64,000 bases of DNA. Origin: Citrobacter portucalensis (lineage in GTDB: Bacteria; Pseudomonadota; Gammaproteobacteria; Enterobacterales; Enterobacteriaceae). The stretch is from NCBI RefSeq assembly GCF_002042885.1, contig NZ_MVFY01000005.1:62001-126000 (forward strand), given 5' to 3'. The stretch's first letter is position 1. Each line of letters starts with the position of its first letter. Shown in pieces: positions 1 to 10,431 of the stretch. A model generated the notes under the pieces. That model worked only from the letters and a program-made list of their open reading frames with translations, was not told the DNA's origin and did no database searches. Position numbers and translations under genes: made by a program.

Positions 1-1469
1 TTGATAACTTTGCGCCGCGTGCATTCTTCTCCACGCTGACTAACGTTAACTTCGATTCCCCGCGTATTGTTGGCTATGCCCGTGAAGCTATCGCCATGCG
101 CGACGCCCTAAAAGCGCAATGCCTGAACATCGACGCGAACGCAGCGGTCACCAACCCGATGGCCGATCTGCAACTGGTCAGCGACGATCTGGGTGACCTG
201 CAACGTCAGGCCGCTGAATTTACCCCGAACAAAGACAAAGCAGCCATTGGCGAGAACATTCTCGGCCTGCGTCTGCTGTGTCTGTACGGCCTGAAAGGTG
301 CGGCAGCTTACATGGAGCACGCGCACGTTCTCGGTCAGTACGACAACGAAATCTACGCTCAGTACCACAAAATCATGGCGTGGCTGGGTACCTGGCCTGC
401 CGATATGAACGCTCTGCTGGAGTGTTCAATGGAAATCGGCCAGATGAACTTCAAAGTGATGAGCATTCTGGACGCCGGTGAAACCACCAAATACGGCCAC
501 CCGACCCCGACTCAGGTCAACGTAAAAGCAACCGAAGGTAAGTGCATCCTGATCTCCGGTCACGACCTGAAAGATCTGTACAACCTGCTGGAGCAGACCG
601 AAGGTACCGGTGTTAACGTTTATACCCACGGTGAAATGCTGCCGGCGCACGGCTACCCGGAACTGCGTAAGTTCAAGCACCTGATCGGCAACTACGGCAG
701 CGGCTGGCAGAACCAGCAGGTAGAGTTTGCCCGCTTCCCAGGTCCGATCGTGATGACCTCTAACTGCATCATCGACCCGACCGTTGGCGCGTACGACGAC
801 CGTATCTGGACCCGTAGCATCGTCGGTTGGCCGGGTGTGAGCCACCTCGAAGGCGACAACTTCGGTCCGGTTATCGCTCAGGCACAGCAGATGGCTGGCT
901 TCCCGTACAGCGAAATCCCGCACCTGATCACCGTAGGTTTCGGTCGTCAGACCCTGCTGGGCGCTGCTGATACCCTGATCGACCTGGTGAGCCGCGAAAA
1001 ACTGCGTCACATCTTCCTGGTTGGCGGTTGTGACGGTGCACGTGGTGAACGTAACTACTTCACCGACTTCGCCACCAGCGTGCCGGATGACTGCCTGATC
1101 CTGACCCTTGCTTGCGGTAAATACCGCTTCAACAAACTGGAGTTCGGCGATATCGAAGGCCTGCCGCGTCTGGTGGATGCTGGTCAGTGTAACGATGCTT
1201 ACTCTGCCATCATCCTGGCGGTAACCCTGGCTGAGAAACTGGGCTGTGGTGTGAACGATCTGCCACTGTCTCTGGTGCTCTCCTGGTTCGAACAGAAAGC
1301 GATTGTTATTCTGCTGACCCTGCTGTCTCTGGGCGTGAAAAACATTGTCACTGGCCCGACTGCACCTGGTTTCTTCACACCGGATCTGCTGGCAGTTCTC
1401 AACGAGAAATTTGGTCTGCGTTCCGTGACCACCGTTGAAGAAGACATGAAGCAACTGCTGAGCGCGTAA
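1..1469 (+). CDS. hcp: Hydroxylamine reductase / hybrid cluster protein Hcp, 5' end outside window
   Basis: Hybrid cluster protein, a cytoplasmic Fe-S protein with hydroxylamine reductase activity that also reduces NO during anaerobic nitrosative stress. The reading frame is open from base 3 and gives 488 residues that match E. coli Hcp almost throughout. By comparison with the 550-residue E. coli protein about 62 N-terminal residues are missing, including the cysteines that hold the N-terminal Fe-S cluster. Hybrid-cluster ligand regions are visible, such as the histidine in GHDLKD, the cysteines in [16 protein letters not shown] and LACGKYRF, and the glutamate near GDIEGLP. The gene is followed 10 bp later by its reductase gene hcr, so the two form an operon. 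The promoter, normally under FNR, NarL/P and NsrR control, lies outside the window. Confidence 0.97.
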   Translation, partial: DNFAPRAFFSTLTNVNFDSPRIVGYAREAIAMRDALKAQCLNIDANAAVTNPMADLQLVSDDLGDLQRQAAEFTPNKDKAAIGENILGLRLLCLYGLKGAAAYMEHAHVLGQYDNEIYAQYHKIMAWLGTWPADMNALLECSMEIGQMNFKVMSILDAGETTKYGHPTPTQVNVKATEGKCILISGHDLKDLYNLLEQTEGTGVNVYTHGEMLPAHGYPELRKFKHLIGNYGSGWQNQQVEFARFPGPIVMTSNCIIDPTVGAYDDRIWTRSIVGWPGVSHLEGDNFGPVIAQAQQMAGFPYSEIPHLITVGFGRQTLLGAADTLIDLVSREKLRHIFLVGGCDGARGERNYFTDFATSVPDDCLILTLACGKYRFNKLEFGDIEGLPRLVDAGQCNDAYSAIILAVTLAEKLGCGVNDLPLSLVLSWFEQKAIVILLTLLSLGVKNIVTGPTAPGFFTPDLLAVLNEKFGLRSVTTVEEDMKQLLSA

Positions 1470-1479
1470 GGAGTAAAGA

Positions 1480-2448
1480 ATGACAATGCCAACTCATCAG
1501 TGCCCATGGCGGATGCAGGTTCACCACATCCATCAGGAAACGCCGGATGTATGGACAATTTCGTTGCTATGCCACGATTATTATCCTTACCGCGCCGGGC
1601 AGTATGCACTGGTCAGCGTACGTAATTCAGCGGATACGCTGCGTGCTTACACCATTTCTTCAACGCCGGGCGTTAGCGAGTACATCACGTTGACCATCCG
1701 CCGGATTGACGATGGCGCAGGTTCACAGTGGCTAACCCGCGACGTGAAGCGCGGCGACTATATCTGGCTGTCGGATGCAATGGGTGAGTTCACCTGTGAA
1801 GATAAAGCGGAAGACAAGTTCCTGATGCTGGCCGCCGGCTGTGGTGTCACGCCAATCATGTCAATGCGTCGCTGGTTGGCAAAGTACCGCCCACAAGCGG
1901 ATGTACAGGTAATCTTTAACGTTCGCTCGCCGCAAGATGTCATTTTTGCCGACGAGTGGCGCGAATATCCGGTGACATTAGTTGCTGAAAACAATGCCAC
2001 AGAAGGTTTTGTTTCCGGCCGACTGACGACCGAACTGCTGAAAAGCGTACCGGATCTGACCTCGCGTACCGTGATGACCTGTGGCCCGGCACCGTATATG
2101 GATCTGGTCGAGAAAGAAGTCAAAGCGCTGGGTGTGACGCGCTTCTTTAAAGAGCAGTTCTTCACACCTGTTGCCGAAGCCGCCACCAGTGGCCTGAAGT
2201 TTACCAAGCTACAGCCGGCGAAAGAGTTCTACGCGCCAGTGGGCAGTACGCTGCTGGAAGCGCTGGAAAGCAACAAGGTTCCGGTTGTCGCCGCATGCCG
2301 TGCAGGTGTTTGCGGCTGCTGCAAAACCAAAGTGGTTGACGGTAACTACACGGTCAGCAGCACTATGACGCTGACCGACGCAGAAATCGCTGAAGGTTAT
2401 GTGCTGGCTTGTTCCTGTCATCCGCAGGGTGATTTAGTGCTGGCATAA
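1480..2448 (+). CDS. hcr: NADH oxidoreductase Hcr
   Basis: Electron donor for Hcp: it passes electrons from NADH through FAD and a 2Fe-2S cluster. The 322 residues equal the E. coli length. The N-terminal ferredoxin-reductase-type FAD domain carries RAYTISS (about residue 66), followed by an NAD-binding domain with AAGCGVTP and the MTCGPAPYM segment. A C-terminal plant-type ferredoxin domain shows the cysteine pattern CRAGVCGCC with a further cysteine in LACSCHP. The start is ATG with AAGGAG upstream (bases 1469-1474). An alternative ATG two codons on is less well spaced. It is co-transcribed with hcp and followed by a clear terminator. Confidence 0.97.
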   Translation: MTMPTHQCPWRMQVHHIHQETPDVWTISLLCHDYYPYRAGQYALVSVRNSADTLRAYTISSTPGVSEYITLTIRRIDDGAGSQWLTRDVKRGDYIWLSDAMGEFTCEDKAEDKFLMLAAGCGVTPIMSMRRWLAKYRPQADVQVIFNVRSPQDVIFADEWREYPVTLVAENNATEGFVSGRLTTELLKSVPDLTSRTVMTCGPAPYMDLVEKEVKALGVTRFFKEQFFTPVAEAATSGLKFTKLQPAKEFYAPVGSTLLEALESNKVPVVAACRAGVCGCCKTKVVDGNYTVSSTMTLTDAEIAEGYVLACSCHPQGDLVLA

Positions 2449-2468
2449 TTGGCCGGGATCTGATGTGC

Positions 2469-2505
2469 AAAAGGCCGCCTGGCTGTACCGGGTGGCCTTT
2501 TTTTA
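2469..2505 (+). terminator. Rho-independent terminator of hcp-hcr
   Basis: AAAGGCCGCC pairs with GGTGGCCTTT, with one G-T wobble and a loop of about 11 nt, followed by a run of T. It lies 20 bp after the hcr stop codon. Confidence 0.85.
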
Positions 2506-2627
2506 TGCTGTCAGGCGTTGCAAAATTCTGATGTTTTCACTCTCCCCGCAAATTATCGACCACACTTACCCTGCGCAGATTAAACATAATCCCCGACTAG
2601 CACGTCGAACTTTCTACAAGGATCCCC

Positions 2628-4241
2628 ATGAAAAAAGTGGCCATTGTCGGCGTCGGTCCCACCGGGATTTATACGTTTCATGCCCTGGTTGAGCGCGGTG
2701 AACCGCTGGAAATAGAGCTTTACGAGCAAGCTGAAGAGGCGGGCGTTGGCATGCCTTACAATAGCGACAACAACGCAGACCACATGCTGGCAAATATAGC
2801 CAGCATTGAGATCCCGCCGATCTATATCAGTTATCTGACGTGGCTTCAGAATCAAAGTGATGACTATCTGGCCCAGTTTCAGATTGAACGCGCGTCTTTG
2901 CATGAGCGGCAATTTTTGCCCCGCGTGATCCTCGGCGACTATTATCGCGATCGTTTTTTAGCCATTGTCGAGAAAGCGCAACAAGCCGGTTTCACGATTC
3001 GCGTACATGAATCAAGCGAAGTCACCGACCTGCGAGCAGACCCGAATGGGGTTTCTTTGTGGATCAACCACGCGTCACAGCCCGTTGAGGTGGATTTCGC
3101 CGCTATCGCCACTGGTCATCTGTGGCCTGAAACGGATGCTCAGGAACGCAAATTTTTCCCCAGTCCGTGGACCGGTCTGATGGACGCGCAGATTGGTGCT
3201 TGCCGGGTAGGGATTCTGGGCACCTCGTTAAGTGCTATCGACGCCGCGATGGCTGTGGTCAGTCAGCATGGCACCTTCACTACCAATACCGACCATTCAC
3301 TGCAATTCACACCTAAATCCGACAGTCAAAACCTGAAGCTGACCCTGATGTCGCGCAGCGGGGTACTGCCTGAAGCGGATTTTTACTGCCCCCTTCCGTA
3401 TGAATCGCTGAATATCGCGACGCCAGAAGCAATTGAAGATGCCATTGCCCATGGCCAAAACGGATTACTGGACCGCATCTTTCAGCTTATGGCGCAACAA
3501 CTGCAAGACGCAGCGCCAGGCTGGTGCCAACAGGTGGCGCTTGCGACGCTTAACGCCGACACGTTCCCCGAAGTCTATTTCGCCGACAGGCTCAGACATG
3601 ACCCTTTTGACTGGGCGAGACGTAACCTGGTAGAAGTTGAGCGCAACAAGCAAAAACAACATACCGTCGCCTGGCGCTATACCTTGCTGCGCCTGCACGA
3701 GGTTATCGAGGAGATAGTCCCTCATCTTGATACCCGCGACGAAAAACGTTTCAGGTGCGGACTGGCGCGGGTATTTATTGATAACTATGCGGCAATCCCG
3801 TCAGAGTCAGTTCGCCGACTGCTGGCGCTGCACGAAGCCGGGCTGATTGAGATCCTCGCGCTTGGCACAGATTATGAGCGTATGAATGAACAGGAAATGA
3901 CGGTAATTTCCCACCACGGTCAGCGCAGCGAATTTGATGTGTTTATTGACGCCCGAGGACAACGGGCATTGCAGAGCAAAGATATCCCGTTCCCAACGCT
4001 ACGCGGTCAACTGCTGGCCTGTGGCGATGAGATCCCGGATATCGGCGAAGATTACACGCTGCAAGCGCCGGAAAACGCCCGCAATCGCATCGCTTTTGGC
4101 GGGCTGCCGTGGTTGATGCACGATCGTCCGTTTATTCAGGGACTGGTGGTCAGCGCTGAAATAGGCGCCGCGATGGCAAGGGCATTGACGCAGCGAGCGC
4201 TGAGACGTAGGCACAAACTATGGAACAGTGACGACATATAG
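2628..4241 (+). CDS. YdhS-like FAD/NAD(P)-binding protein
   Basis: A 537-residue cytoplasmic flavoprotein of the FAD/NAD(P)-binding family that includes E. coli YdhS (534 aa), which it resembles along its whole length. The N-terminus has the dinucleotide-binding motif GVGPTG (residues 8-13), an acidic residue ending the second strand (ELYEQA), and the conserved segments MLANIASIEIPP and ERNKQKQHTVAWRY. A second nucleotide-binding strand appears at VGILGTSLSAIDAA (about residue 190). No membrane segment or signal peptide is seen. AAGGA lies 8 bp before the ATG. Substrate and reaction are unknown for the family. In K-12 hcr and poxB are neighbours, so this gene and the DoxX gene next to it are an insertion here. 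It could be a paralog of ydhS rather than its ortholog. Confidence 0.85.
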   Translation: MKKVAIVGVGPTGIYTFHALVERGEPLEIELYEQAEEAGVGMPYNSDNNADHMLANIASIEIPPIYISYLTWLQNQSDDYLAQFQIERASLHERQFLPRVILGDYYRDRFLAIVEKAQQAGFTIRVHESSEVTDLRADPNGVSLWINHASQPVEVDFAAIATGHLWPETDAQERKFFPSPWTGLMDAQIGACRVGILGTSLSAIDAAMAVVSQHGTFTTNTDHSLQFTPKSDSQNLKLTLMSRSGVLPEADFYCPLPYESLNIATPEAIEDAIAHGQNGLLDRIFQLMAQQLQDAAPGWCQQVALATLNADTFPEVYFADRLRHDPFDWARRNLVEVERNKQKQHTVAWRYTLLRLHEVIEEIVPHLDTRDEKRFRCGLARVFIDNYAAIPSESVRRLLALHEAGLIEILALGTDYERMNEQEMTVISHHGQRSEFDVFIDARGQRALQSKDIPFPTLRGQLLACGDEIPDIGEDYTLQAPENARNRIAFGGLPWLMHDRPFIQGLVVSAEIGAAMARALTQRALRRRHKLWNSDDI

Positions 4242-4261
4242 ATTAGCGACAAATTGAACGA

Positions 4262-4295
4262 CGAGGCGGAGCAATGCTACGCTTTCCCGCCTCGG
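4262..4295. terminator. Hairpin between convergent ydhS-like and doxX genes
   Basis: CGAGGCGG and CCGCCTCG form an 8-bp stem between the two convergent stop codons. Neither side has a good T-run, so termination is only suggested by position. Confidence 0.45.
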
Positions 4296-4315
4296 TATTG
4301 ACTCTCAGATGGTAA

Positions 4316-4750
4316 CTATCGCCAGGCAGAATTCCCGGCAACGGAGTAACGCCCCGCGCCCAAAAACGCCACGGCCAGCGCGCCGATAAAGAAATAAACC
4401 AGACTTTCAATCGCCCATGCACCGGTTTTATCCAGTGTCCAGGTTTCACCCATCCCGACCATCAGCCATGCCACAACCATCGTAAACGCCAGCCCTAACG
4501 CCGCCGGACGCGTCAGGATGCCAAGAATAATCAGGCACGGTGCCACAACCTCTCCCAACAGAACGCCATACGCAATAAAGCCTGGGAAACCTTTCGCTAT
4601 CAACATACCGCTGATGCCATCAATACCCGCAAAGAGTTTATGCAGCCCATGAAACAGCATCAGCCCACCGACGGCAAAGCGTAACAATAACTTGCCAAAA
4701 TCTTCGTGAGTCAGTACTCGGTTAACTGAATTTAATAGTTTTATAACCAT
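4316..4750 (-). CDS. DoxX family inner-membrane protein
   Basis: A 144-residue integral membrane protein with four hydrophobic helices: about residues 20-40, 55-78, 82-100 and 112-132. The pattern LLRFAVGGLMLFHGLHKL near the N-terminus and GILTRPAALGLAFTM in the middle are typical of the DoxX family, which also holds E. coli YphA and YqjF. Members are often linked to redox or stress functions, but the biochemical role is not established. AAGGAAT lies ahead of the ATG. The gene is divergent from poxB and convergent with the YdhS-like gene, and is absent from this place in K-12. Confidence 0.85.
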   Translation of the reverse strand: MVIKLLNSVNRVLTHEDFGKLLLRFAVGGLMLFHGLHKLFAGIDGISGMLIAKGFPGFIAYGVLLGEVVAPCLIILGILTRPAALGLAFTMVVAWLMVGMGETWTLDKTGAWAIESLVYFFIGALAVAFLGAGRYSVAGNSAWR

Positions 4751-4903
4751 TTGAATTTATTCCTTGTTTCACCATGTCCAATAACAAACTACGCTTAATA
4801 CAGGTTAAATGAAACCTGCCGGAAATAAGGGGGAAATGAGAAGCATAACTATTATCTTCATCTAAACTTGTAACCGGTATCACATTAGAGGAGAAGGAAA
4901 ACC

Positions 4904-6622
4904 ATGAAACAAACGGTTGCCGCTTTTATTGCTAAAACACTCGAACAGGCTGGCGTAAAACGCATTTGGGGTGTAACGGGTGACTCACTTAATGGTCTGA
5001 GTGACAGTCTGAATCGTATGGGAACAATTGACTGGATGCCAACCCGTCATGAAGAGGTTGCAGCCTTCGCCGCGGGCGCTGAAGCGCAGTTGACGGGCGA
5101 ACTGGCCGTCTGCGCAGGCTCGTGCGGGCCAGGCAACCTGCACCTGATCAACGGGCTGTTTGATTGTCACCGTAACCACGTCCCGGTACTGGCAATCGCC
5201 GCGCATATTCCCTCCAGTGAAATAGGCAGCGGTTATTTTCAGGAGACCCACCCGCAAGAGTTGTTCCGCGAATGTAGCCACTATTGCGAGCTGGTTTCCA
5301 GCCCAGAACAAATCCCACAGGTGCTGGCAATTGCCATGCGTAAGGCGGTGCTCAACCGTGGCGTTTCCGTGGTGGTTTTACCCGGTGACGTGGCGCTAAA
5401 ACCTGCACCTGAAAGCGCCACCACGCACTGGTATCATGCGCCGCTCCCGGTGGTGACTCCACAAGAAGAAGAGCTGAGAAAACTGGCGCAACTGCTGCGC
5501 TACTCCAGCAATATCGCCCTGATGTGCGGTAGTGGCTGCGCCGGTGCGCATAAAGAACTGGTTGAGTTTGCGGCTAAAATCAAAGCGCCGATTGTTCACG
5601 CCCTGCGTGGTAAAGAGCATGTTGAGTACGATAACCCCTATGATGTGGGTATGACCGGGCTGATTGGCTTTTCATCCGGCTTCCATACCATGATGAATGC
5701 CGACACACTTATCCTGCTTGGCACCCAGTTCCCCTATCGCCCGTTCTACCCCACCGACGCCAAAATTATTCAGATTGATATCAATCCGGCGAGCATTGGC
5801 GCACACAGTAAAGTTGATATGGCGCTGGTAGGCGACATTAAATCCACTCTCCGTGCCCTACTGCCTCTGGTGGAAGAGAAAACCGAGCGGCAATTCCTGG
5901 ACAAAGCGCTGGAGCACTATCGCGAGGCGCGCAAAGGGCTGGATGATCTAGCCAAACCCAGCGATAAAGCCATTCACCCGCAGTATCTGGCGCAACAGAT
6001 CAGCCACTTTGCCGCTGACGATGCCATCTTTACCTGCGACGTTGGTACGCCAACGGTGTGGGCAGCACGCTATCTGAAAATGAACGGCAAACGTCGCCTG
6101 CTCGGATCGTTTAACCACGGGTCGATGGCGAATGCCATGCCGCAGGCACTCGGTGCACAAGCCACAGAACCAGGACGCCAGGTTGTAGCAATGTGCGGTG
6201 ACGGCGGCTTTAGCATGCTGATGGGAGACTTTCTGTCGGTTGTCCAGATGAAGCTGCCGGTGAAGATTATTGTCTTCAACAACAGCGTACTGGGATTTGT
6301 CGCAATGGAGATGAAAGCGGGCGGTTATCTGACCGACGGCACTGAACTGCACGACACCAACTTCGCGCGGATTGCCGAAGCCTGTGGCATTACAGGCATT
6401 CGCGTGGAAAAATCCTCAGAGGTTGATGAAGCGCTACAAAGGGCGATGTCGATTGACGGCCCGGTGCTGGTCGATGTTGTCGTCGCGAAAGAAGAGCTGG
6501 CAATCCCGCCGCAGATCAAACTCGAACAGGCCAAAGGTTTTAGCCTGTATATGCTGCGTGCAATCATCAGTGGACGCGGTGATGAAGTGATCGAACTGGC
6601 GAAAACGAACTGGCTCAGGTAA
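4904..6622 (+). CDS. poxB: Pyruvate dehydrogenase (quinone) / pyruvate oxidase PoxB
   Basis: Peripheral membrane flavoenzyme that oxidises pyruvate to acetate and CO2 and reduces ubiquinone. It is used in stationary phase and under low oxygen. The 572 residues equal the E. coli length. The ThDP activating glutamate is E50 in [13 protein letters not shown]. The ThDP/Mg motif starts at GDGGFSM (about residue 432) and ends at the NN of VFNNS. The FAD domain is in the middle third. The C-terminal 23 residues, ending [11 protein letters not shown], form the lipid-binding amphipathic helix that becomes active when pyruvate binds. AGGAGAAGG precedes the ATG. E. coli poxB is RpoS dependent; an AT-rich TATTATCTT in the upstream region could serve as a -10 but was not verified. 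Confidence 0.98.
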   Translation: MKQTVAAFIAKTLEQAGVKRIWGVTGDSLNGLSDSLNRMGTIDWMPTRHEEVAAFAAGAEAQLTGELAVCAGSCGPGNLHLINGLFDCHRNHVPVLAIAAHIPSSEIGSGYFQETHPQELFRECSHYCELVSSPEQIPQVLAIAMRKAVLNRGVSVVVLPGDVALKPAPESATTHWYHAPLPVVTPQEEELRKLAQLLRYSSNIALMCGSGCAGAHKELVEFAAKIKAPIVHALRGKEHVEYDNPYDVGMTGLIGFSSGFHTMMNADTLILLGTQFPYRPFYPTDAKIIQIDINPASIGAHSKVDMALVGDIKSTLRALLPLVEEKTERQFLDKALEHYREARKGLDDLAKPSDKAIHPQYLAQQISHFAADDAIFTCDVGTPTVWAARYLKMNGKRRLLGSFNHGSMANAMPQALGAQATEPGRQVVAMCGDGGFSMLMGDFLSVVQMKLPVKIIVFNNSVLGFVAMEMKAGGYLTDGTELHDTNFARIAEACGITGIRVEKSSEVDEALQRAMSIDGPVLVDVVVAKEELAIPPQIKLEQAKGFSLYMLRAIISGRGDEVIELAKTNWLR

Positions 6623-6677
6623 AACATCCTTATTAAATCACACACAAAATCATTCATGATGCATCAAGGCGGCTAGC

Positions 6678-6766
6678 CCGAAAATCCCCAGGAGCATAGG
6701 TATACTATGTGACTGGGGTTTAAGGGGGCGGCCAACGCCGAGGCAGCTTGAAGGATGAAGTGTAAT
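6678..6766 (+). repeat. ERIC (IRU) element in the poxB-ltaE gap
   Basis: The stretch has the hallmarks of the enterobacterial repetitive intergenic consensus: ATCCCCAGGAGC, then GTGACTGGGGT, then GCCAACGC and CAGCTTGAAG, in the right order and spacing. The central part differs from the consensus. It ends about 10 bp before the ltaE start, so it forms most of the ltaE leader. Confidence 0.85.
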
Positions 6767-6777
6767 AAGGAGACACC

Positions 6778-7779
6778 ATGATTGATTTACGCAGTGATAC
6801 CGTCACCCGGCCGAGTCGCGCCATGCTGGAAGAGATGATGGCAGCCCCGGTCGGGGATGACGTGTATGGAGACGACCCTACCGTTAACGCCCTCCAGCAA
6901 TACGCCGCAGAGCTTTCTGGTAAAGAAGCCGCTATTTTCTTACCTACCGGTACTCAGGCTAACCTGGTGGCGCTGCTCAGCCATTGTCAGCGTGGCGAAG
7001 AGTACATTGCCGGTCAGGGCGCGCATAACTATCTCTACGAAGCAGGTGGCGCAGCGGTGCTCGGTAGCATTCAACCGCAACCTATCGACGCCGCACCGGA
7101 TGGCTCCCTGCCTCTGGACAAAGTAGCTGCAAAAATCAAAGTGGACGATATCCATTTTGCCCGCACCCGCTTGCTCAGCCTGGAAAATACCCACAACGGC
7201 AAAGTGCTGCCGCGCGAGTATCTGAAAGACGCCTGGGAATTCACCCGTGAGCGTAATCTTGCCCTGCACGTCGACGGCGCACGTATTTTTAACGCCATCG
7301 TCGCCTACGGCTGTGAACTTAAAGATGTCACGCAATACTGTGATTCGTTCACCATTTGCCTCTCCAAAGGCCTCGGCACCCCCGTTGGTTCACTGCTGGT
7401 CGGCAGCCACGAGTACATCAAACGCGCTATTCGCTGGCGCAAAATGACCGGCGGCGGAATGCGTCAGGCCGGTATTCTGGCAGCGGCCGGGCTGTATGCG
7501 CTGAAAAATAACGTGGCGCGTTTGCAGGAAGATCATGACAACGCCGCCTGGATGGCGGAGCAGCTGCGCGAAGCAGGGGCGGACGTCATGCGCCACGACA
7601 CCAATATGCTGTTTGTTCGCGTTGGCGAAGAGCACGCTGCCGCGCTGGGCGAGTATATGAAAGCGCAAGGTGTGCTGATTAACGCCTCCCCGATTGTGCG
7701 CCTGGTGATGCACCTGGACGTATCACGTGAACAACTTGCTGAAGTCGTCGCCCACTGGCGCGCTTTTTTAACCCAATAA
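6778..7779 (+). CDS. ltaE: Low-specificity L-threonine aldolase
   Basis: PLP enzyme that splits L-threonine and L-allo-threonine to glycine and acetaldehyde. The 333 residues equal the E. coli length. The PLP lysine is K197 in [12 protein letters not shown], the stacking histidine is H83 in GAHNYLYE, and the PLP-nitrogen aspartate is in LHVDGARI (about residue 166). AAGGAG sits 6 bp before the ATG, right after the ERIC element. It is followed closely by ybjT and ybjS, as in K-12. Confidence 0.98.
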   Translation: MIDLRSDTVTRPSRAMLEEMMAAPVGDDVYGDDPTVNALQQYAAELSGKEAAIFLPTGTQANLVALLSHCQRGEEYIAGQGAHNYLYEAGGAAVLGSIQPQPIDAAPDGSLPLDKVAAKIKVDDIHFARTRLLSLENTHNGKVLPREYLKDAWEFTRERNLALHVDGARIFNAIVAYGCELKDVTQYCDSFTICLSKGLGTPVGSLLVGSHEYIKRAIRWRKMTGGGMRQAGILAAAGLYALKNNVARLQEDHDNAAWMAEQLREAGADVMRHDTNMLFVRVGEEHAAALGEYMKAQGVLINASPIVRLVMHLDVSREQLAEVVAHWRAFLTQ

Positions 7780-7789
7780 GGAGATGGGC

Positions 7790-9220
7790 GTGCCGCAACG
7801 GATTTTGGTTCTTGGCGCCAGTGGCTACATTGGTCAGCATTTGGTACAGGCGCTCAGTCAGCAAGGGCACCAGGTGTTGGCTGCGGCACGTCGCATTGAA
7901 CGGCTGGAAAAGCAGCAACTGGCCAATGTCAGTTGCCACAAGGTCGATTTGAATTGGCCAGATAACCTCACCCCGCTGCTGACGGGTGTTGATACGGTTT
8001 ATTATCTGGTTCATGGTATGGGCGAAGGCGGTGATTTTATTGCCCACGAACGTCAGGTGGCGATGAACGTGCGCGATGCGCTGCGTAATACGCCAGTTAA
8101 ACAACTTATTTTCCTGAGCTCATTGCAGGCTCCCCGGCATGAACAATCCGATCATCTGCGTGCGCGACAGATAACCGCAGACACCCTGCGCGAGTCAGGC
8201 GTGCCGATGACGGAATTGCGCGCGGGCATTATCGTGGGAGCGGGTTCCGCTGCTTTTGAAGTCATGCGCGATATGGTTTACAACCTACCGGTTCTCACCC
8301 CTCCACGCTGGGTACGCTCGCGTACCACACCTATCGCGCTGGAGAATTTAATGTACTATCTGGTGGCATTGTTGGAAAATCCCACACAGCATCACCGCGT
8401 CCTCGAAGCCGCCGGGCCGCAGGTGTTGAGCTATCAGGAACAGTTCGAGCATTTTATGGCGGTCAGCGGTAAACATCGCCTGCTCATCCCCATCCCCTTC
8501 CCTACCCGCTGGATTTCGGTCTGGTTTTTGAACGTCATTACGTCAGTGCCGCCAACCACGGCCAAAGCGCTGATCCAGGGCTTAAAACACGACCTGCTGG
8601 CCGATGACACCGAATTACGTGCGCTGATCCCACAAAAACTGATTGCCTTTGATGACGCGGTGCGCAGCACGTTGAAGGAAGAAGAGAAACTGGTCAACTC
8701 CAGCGACTGGGGTTACGACGCACAGGCGTTTGCCCGCTGGCGTCCAGAATATGGCTATTTCGCCAAACAAGCTGGCTTTAGCGTTGAAACCTCTGCCAGC
8801 ACAAAAGCGCTGTGGCAGGTTGTGAATCGACTCGGCGGCAAAGAAGGCTATTTCTTTGGCAATATTCTATGGAAGACGCGCGCGGCGTTGGACCTGCTGG
8901 TCGGTCATAAACTGGCAAAAGGTCGTCCCGAACACCCACTATTGCAAGTTGGCGACACCGTTGATAGCTGGAAAGTCATCATCGTTGAGCCGGAGAAACA
9001 GCTGACGCTGCTGTTTGGAATGAAAGCGCCGGGACTGGGTCGCCTGAGCTTCACACTGGAAGATAAAGGTGACCACCGACGCATTGATGTACGCGCGTGG
9101 TGGCATCCGCACGGTATGCCTGGCCTCTTCTACTGGCTGTTGATGATCCCCGCCCACCTGTTCATTTTCAGGGGGATGGCGAAGCGTATAGCCAAACTTG
9201 CAGAACAAATCACAGACTAA
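7790..9220 (+). CDS. ybjT: NAD(P)-binding SDR-like protein YbjT, GTG start
   Basis: A 476-residue protein with an N-terminal Rossmann domain ([10 protein letters not shown], residues 8-17, atypical SDR) and a C-terminal DUF2867-type region ending in a hydrophobic segment ([13 protein letters not shown]). The function is not known. The start is taken as GTG at 7790: AAGGAG at 7778-7783 touches the in-frame ATG at 7784 but is 6 bp from the GTG. Starting at GTG gives [12 protein letters not shown] and exactly the E. coli length. It lies 10 bp after ltaE. Confidence 0.9.
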   Translation: MPQRILVLGASGYIGQHLVQALSQQGHQVLAAARRIERLEKQQLANVSCHKVDLNWPDNLTPLLTGVDTVYYLVHGMGEGGDFIAHERQVAMNVRDALRNTPVKQLIFLSSLQAPRHEQSDHLRARQITADTLRESGVPMTELRAGIIVGAGSAAFEVMRDMVYNLPVLTPPRWVRSRTTPIALENLMYYLVALLENPTQHHRVLEAAGPQVLSYQEQFEHFMAVSGKHRLLIPIPFPTRWISVWFLNVITSVPPTTAKALIQGLKHDLLADDTELRALIPQKLIAFDDAVRSTLKEEEKLVNSSDWGYDAQAFARWRPEYGYFAKQAGFSVETSASTKALWQVVNRLGGKEGYFFGNILWKTRAALDLLVGHKLAKGRPEHPLLQVGDTVDSWKVIIVEPEKQLTLLFGMKAPGLGRLSFTLEDKGDHRRIDVRAWWHPHGMPGLFYWLLMIPAHLFIFRGMAKRIAKLAEQITD

Positions 9221-9317
9221 TGATAAAAAGAGCCTGTATTCTTTCATGTTTCCCATTGCATACAGGCGTAATTCACGGAAGAATGCGCACGACGTTTTTT
9301 AAACACAGTGGATTGAT

Positions 9318-10331
9318 ATGAAGGTACTGGTTACCGGAGCCACCAGCGGCTTGGGCCGAAACGCGGTTGAGTTTTTATGCAGCAAAGGCGTCAGCGTCAG
9401 AGCCACCGGTCGCAACGAAGCGATGGGCAAGCTGCTGGAGAAAATGGGCGCAGAATTTGTGCATGCGGATTTGACCGAGCTGGTTTCTTCGCAGGCAAAA
9501 GTGATGCTTGCCGGCATTGACACGCTGTGGCACTGCTCCAGTTTCACCTCTCCATGGGGAACTCAGGAAGCTTTTGATCTGGCCAACGTTCGTGCTACCC
9601 GCCGTCTGGGCGAGTGGGCCGTAGCCTGGGGTGTACGTAACTTTATTCATATCTCCTCTCCGTCGCTGTATTTTGATTATCACCATCATCGCGATATCAA
9701 AGAAGACTTCCGTCCCCATCGCTTCGCCAACGAATTCGCCCGCAGCAAAGCGGCTGGTGAAGAGGTGATTGCGTTGCTCGCCCAGGCCAACCCGCAGACT
9801 CGCTTTACTGTCTTGCGCCCACAAAGCTTGTTCGGACCTCACGATAAAGTCTTTATTCCCCGCCTCGCCCATATGATGTACCACTACGGCAGCATCCTGT
9901 TGCCGCATGGCGGGAGTGCGCTGGTGGATATGACCTATTACGAGAACGCAGTTCACGCGATGTGGCTGGCGAGTCAGGAAGCCTGCGATAAACTGCCGTC
10001 GGGTCGCGCGTACAATATAACCAACGGTGAACATCGCACCCTGCGCAGTATTGTGCAGAAACTTATCGACGAGCTGAATATTGATTGCCGTATCCGCTCT
10101 GTGCCCTACCCGATGCTGGACATGATTGCCCGCAGCATGGAGCGCTTAGGCAATAAATCGGCGAAAGAGCCAAAGCTTACGCATTACGGCGTTTCGAAGC
10201 TGAATTTTGACTTTACGCTGGATACCAGCCGCGCCCAGGAAGAGTTAGGTTATCAGCCCGTTGTGACGCTGGATGAAGGGATTGAGCGTACCGCGGCCTG
10301 GCTGCGCGACCACGGTAAGCTGCCGCGTTAG
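9318..10331 (+). CDS. ybjS: NAD-dependent epimerase/dehydratase-like protein YbjS
   Basis: A 337-residue extended-SDR protein, same length as in E. coli. It has the glycine motif GATSGLG at residues 7-13 and a YxxxK-like pair in [14 protein letters not shown]. The layout resembles 3-beta-hydroxysteroid dehydrogenase/isomerase-like enzymes, but no substrate is known. It lies 97 bp after ybjT in the same direction, so the ltaE-ybjT-ybjS genes probably share transcripts. The ATG chosen matches the E. coli start ([11 protein letters not shown]); the ribosome binding site is weak. Confidence 0.93.
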   Translation: MKVLVTGATSGLGRNAVEFLCSKGVSVRATGRNEAMGKLLEKMGAEFVHADLTELVSSQAKVMLAGIDTLWHCSSFTSPWGTQEAFDLANVRATRRLGEWAVAWGVRNFIHISSPSLYFDYHHHRDIKEDFRPHRFANEFARSKAAGEEVIALLAQANPQTRFTVLRPQSLFGPHDKVFIPRLAHMMYHYGSILLPHGGSALVDMTYYENAVHAMWLASQEACDKLPSGRAYNITNGEHRTLRSIVQKLIDELNIDCRIRSVPYPMLDMIARSMERLGNKSAKEPKLTHYGVSKLNFDFTLDTSRAQEELGYQPVVTLDEGIERTAAWLRDHGKLPR

Positions 10332-10388
10332 GCTGATAGCCATTGCAGGGTGGCGGCACAAGCGCCACAAAAACCTGCCAAATTAACC

Positions 10389-10420
10389 GTAGGCCTGATA
10401 AGCGAAGCGCCATCAGGCAT
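10389..10420. repeat. REP element between ybjS and amiD
   Basis: GTAGGCCTGATAAGCGAAGC followed by GCCATCAGGCA is a complete REP palindrome, placed between convergent genes. The same unit recurs at 49975-50006. Confidence 0.9.
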
Positions 10421-10431
10421 TGGTGTCTGCG

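Noticed and set aside
426-1454. 342-codon open frame antisense to hcp
   Set aside because: It is a mirror of the strongly conserved hcp codons, with no ribosome site and no family features.
7784-7789. ATG at 7784 as ybjT start
   Set aside because: It touches the AAGGAG ribosome site; GTG at 7790 has proper spacing and gives the E. coli length.
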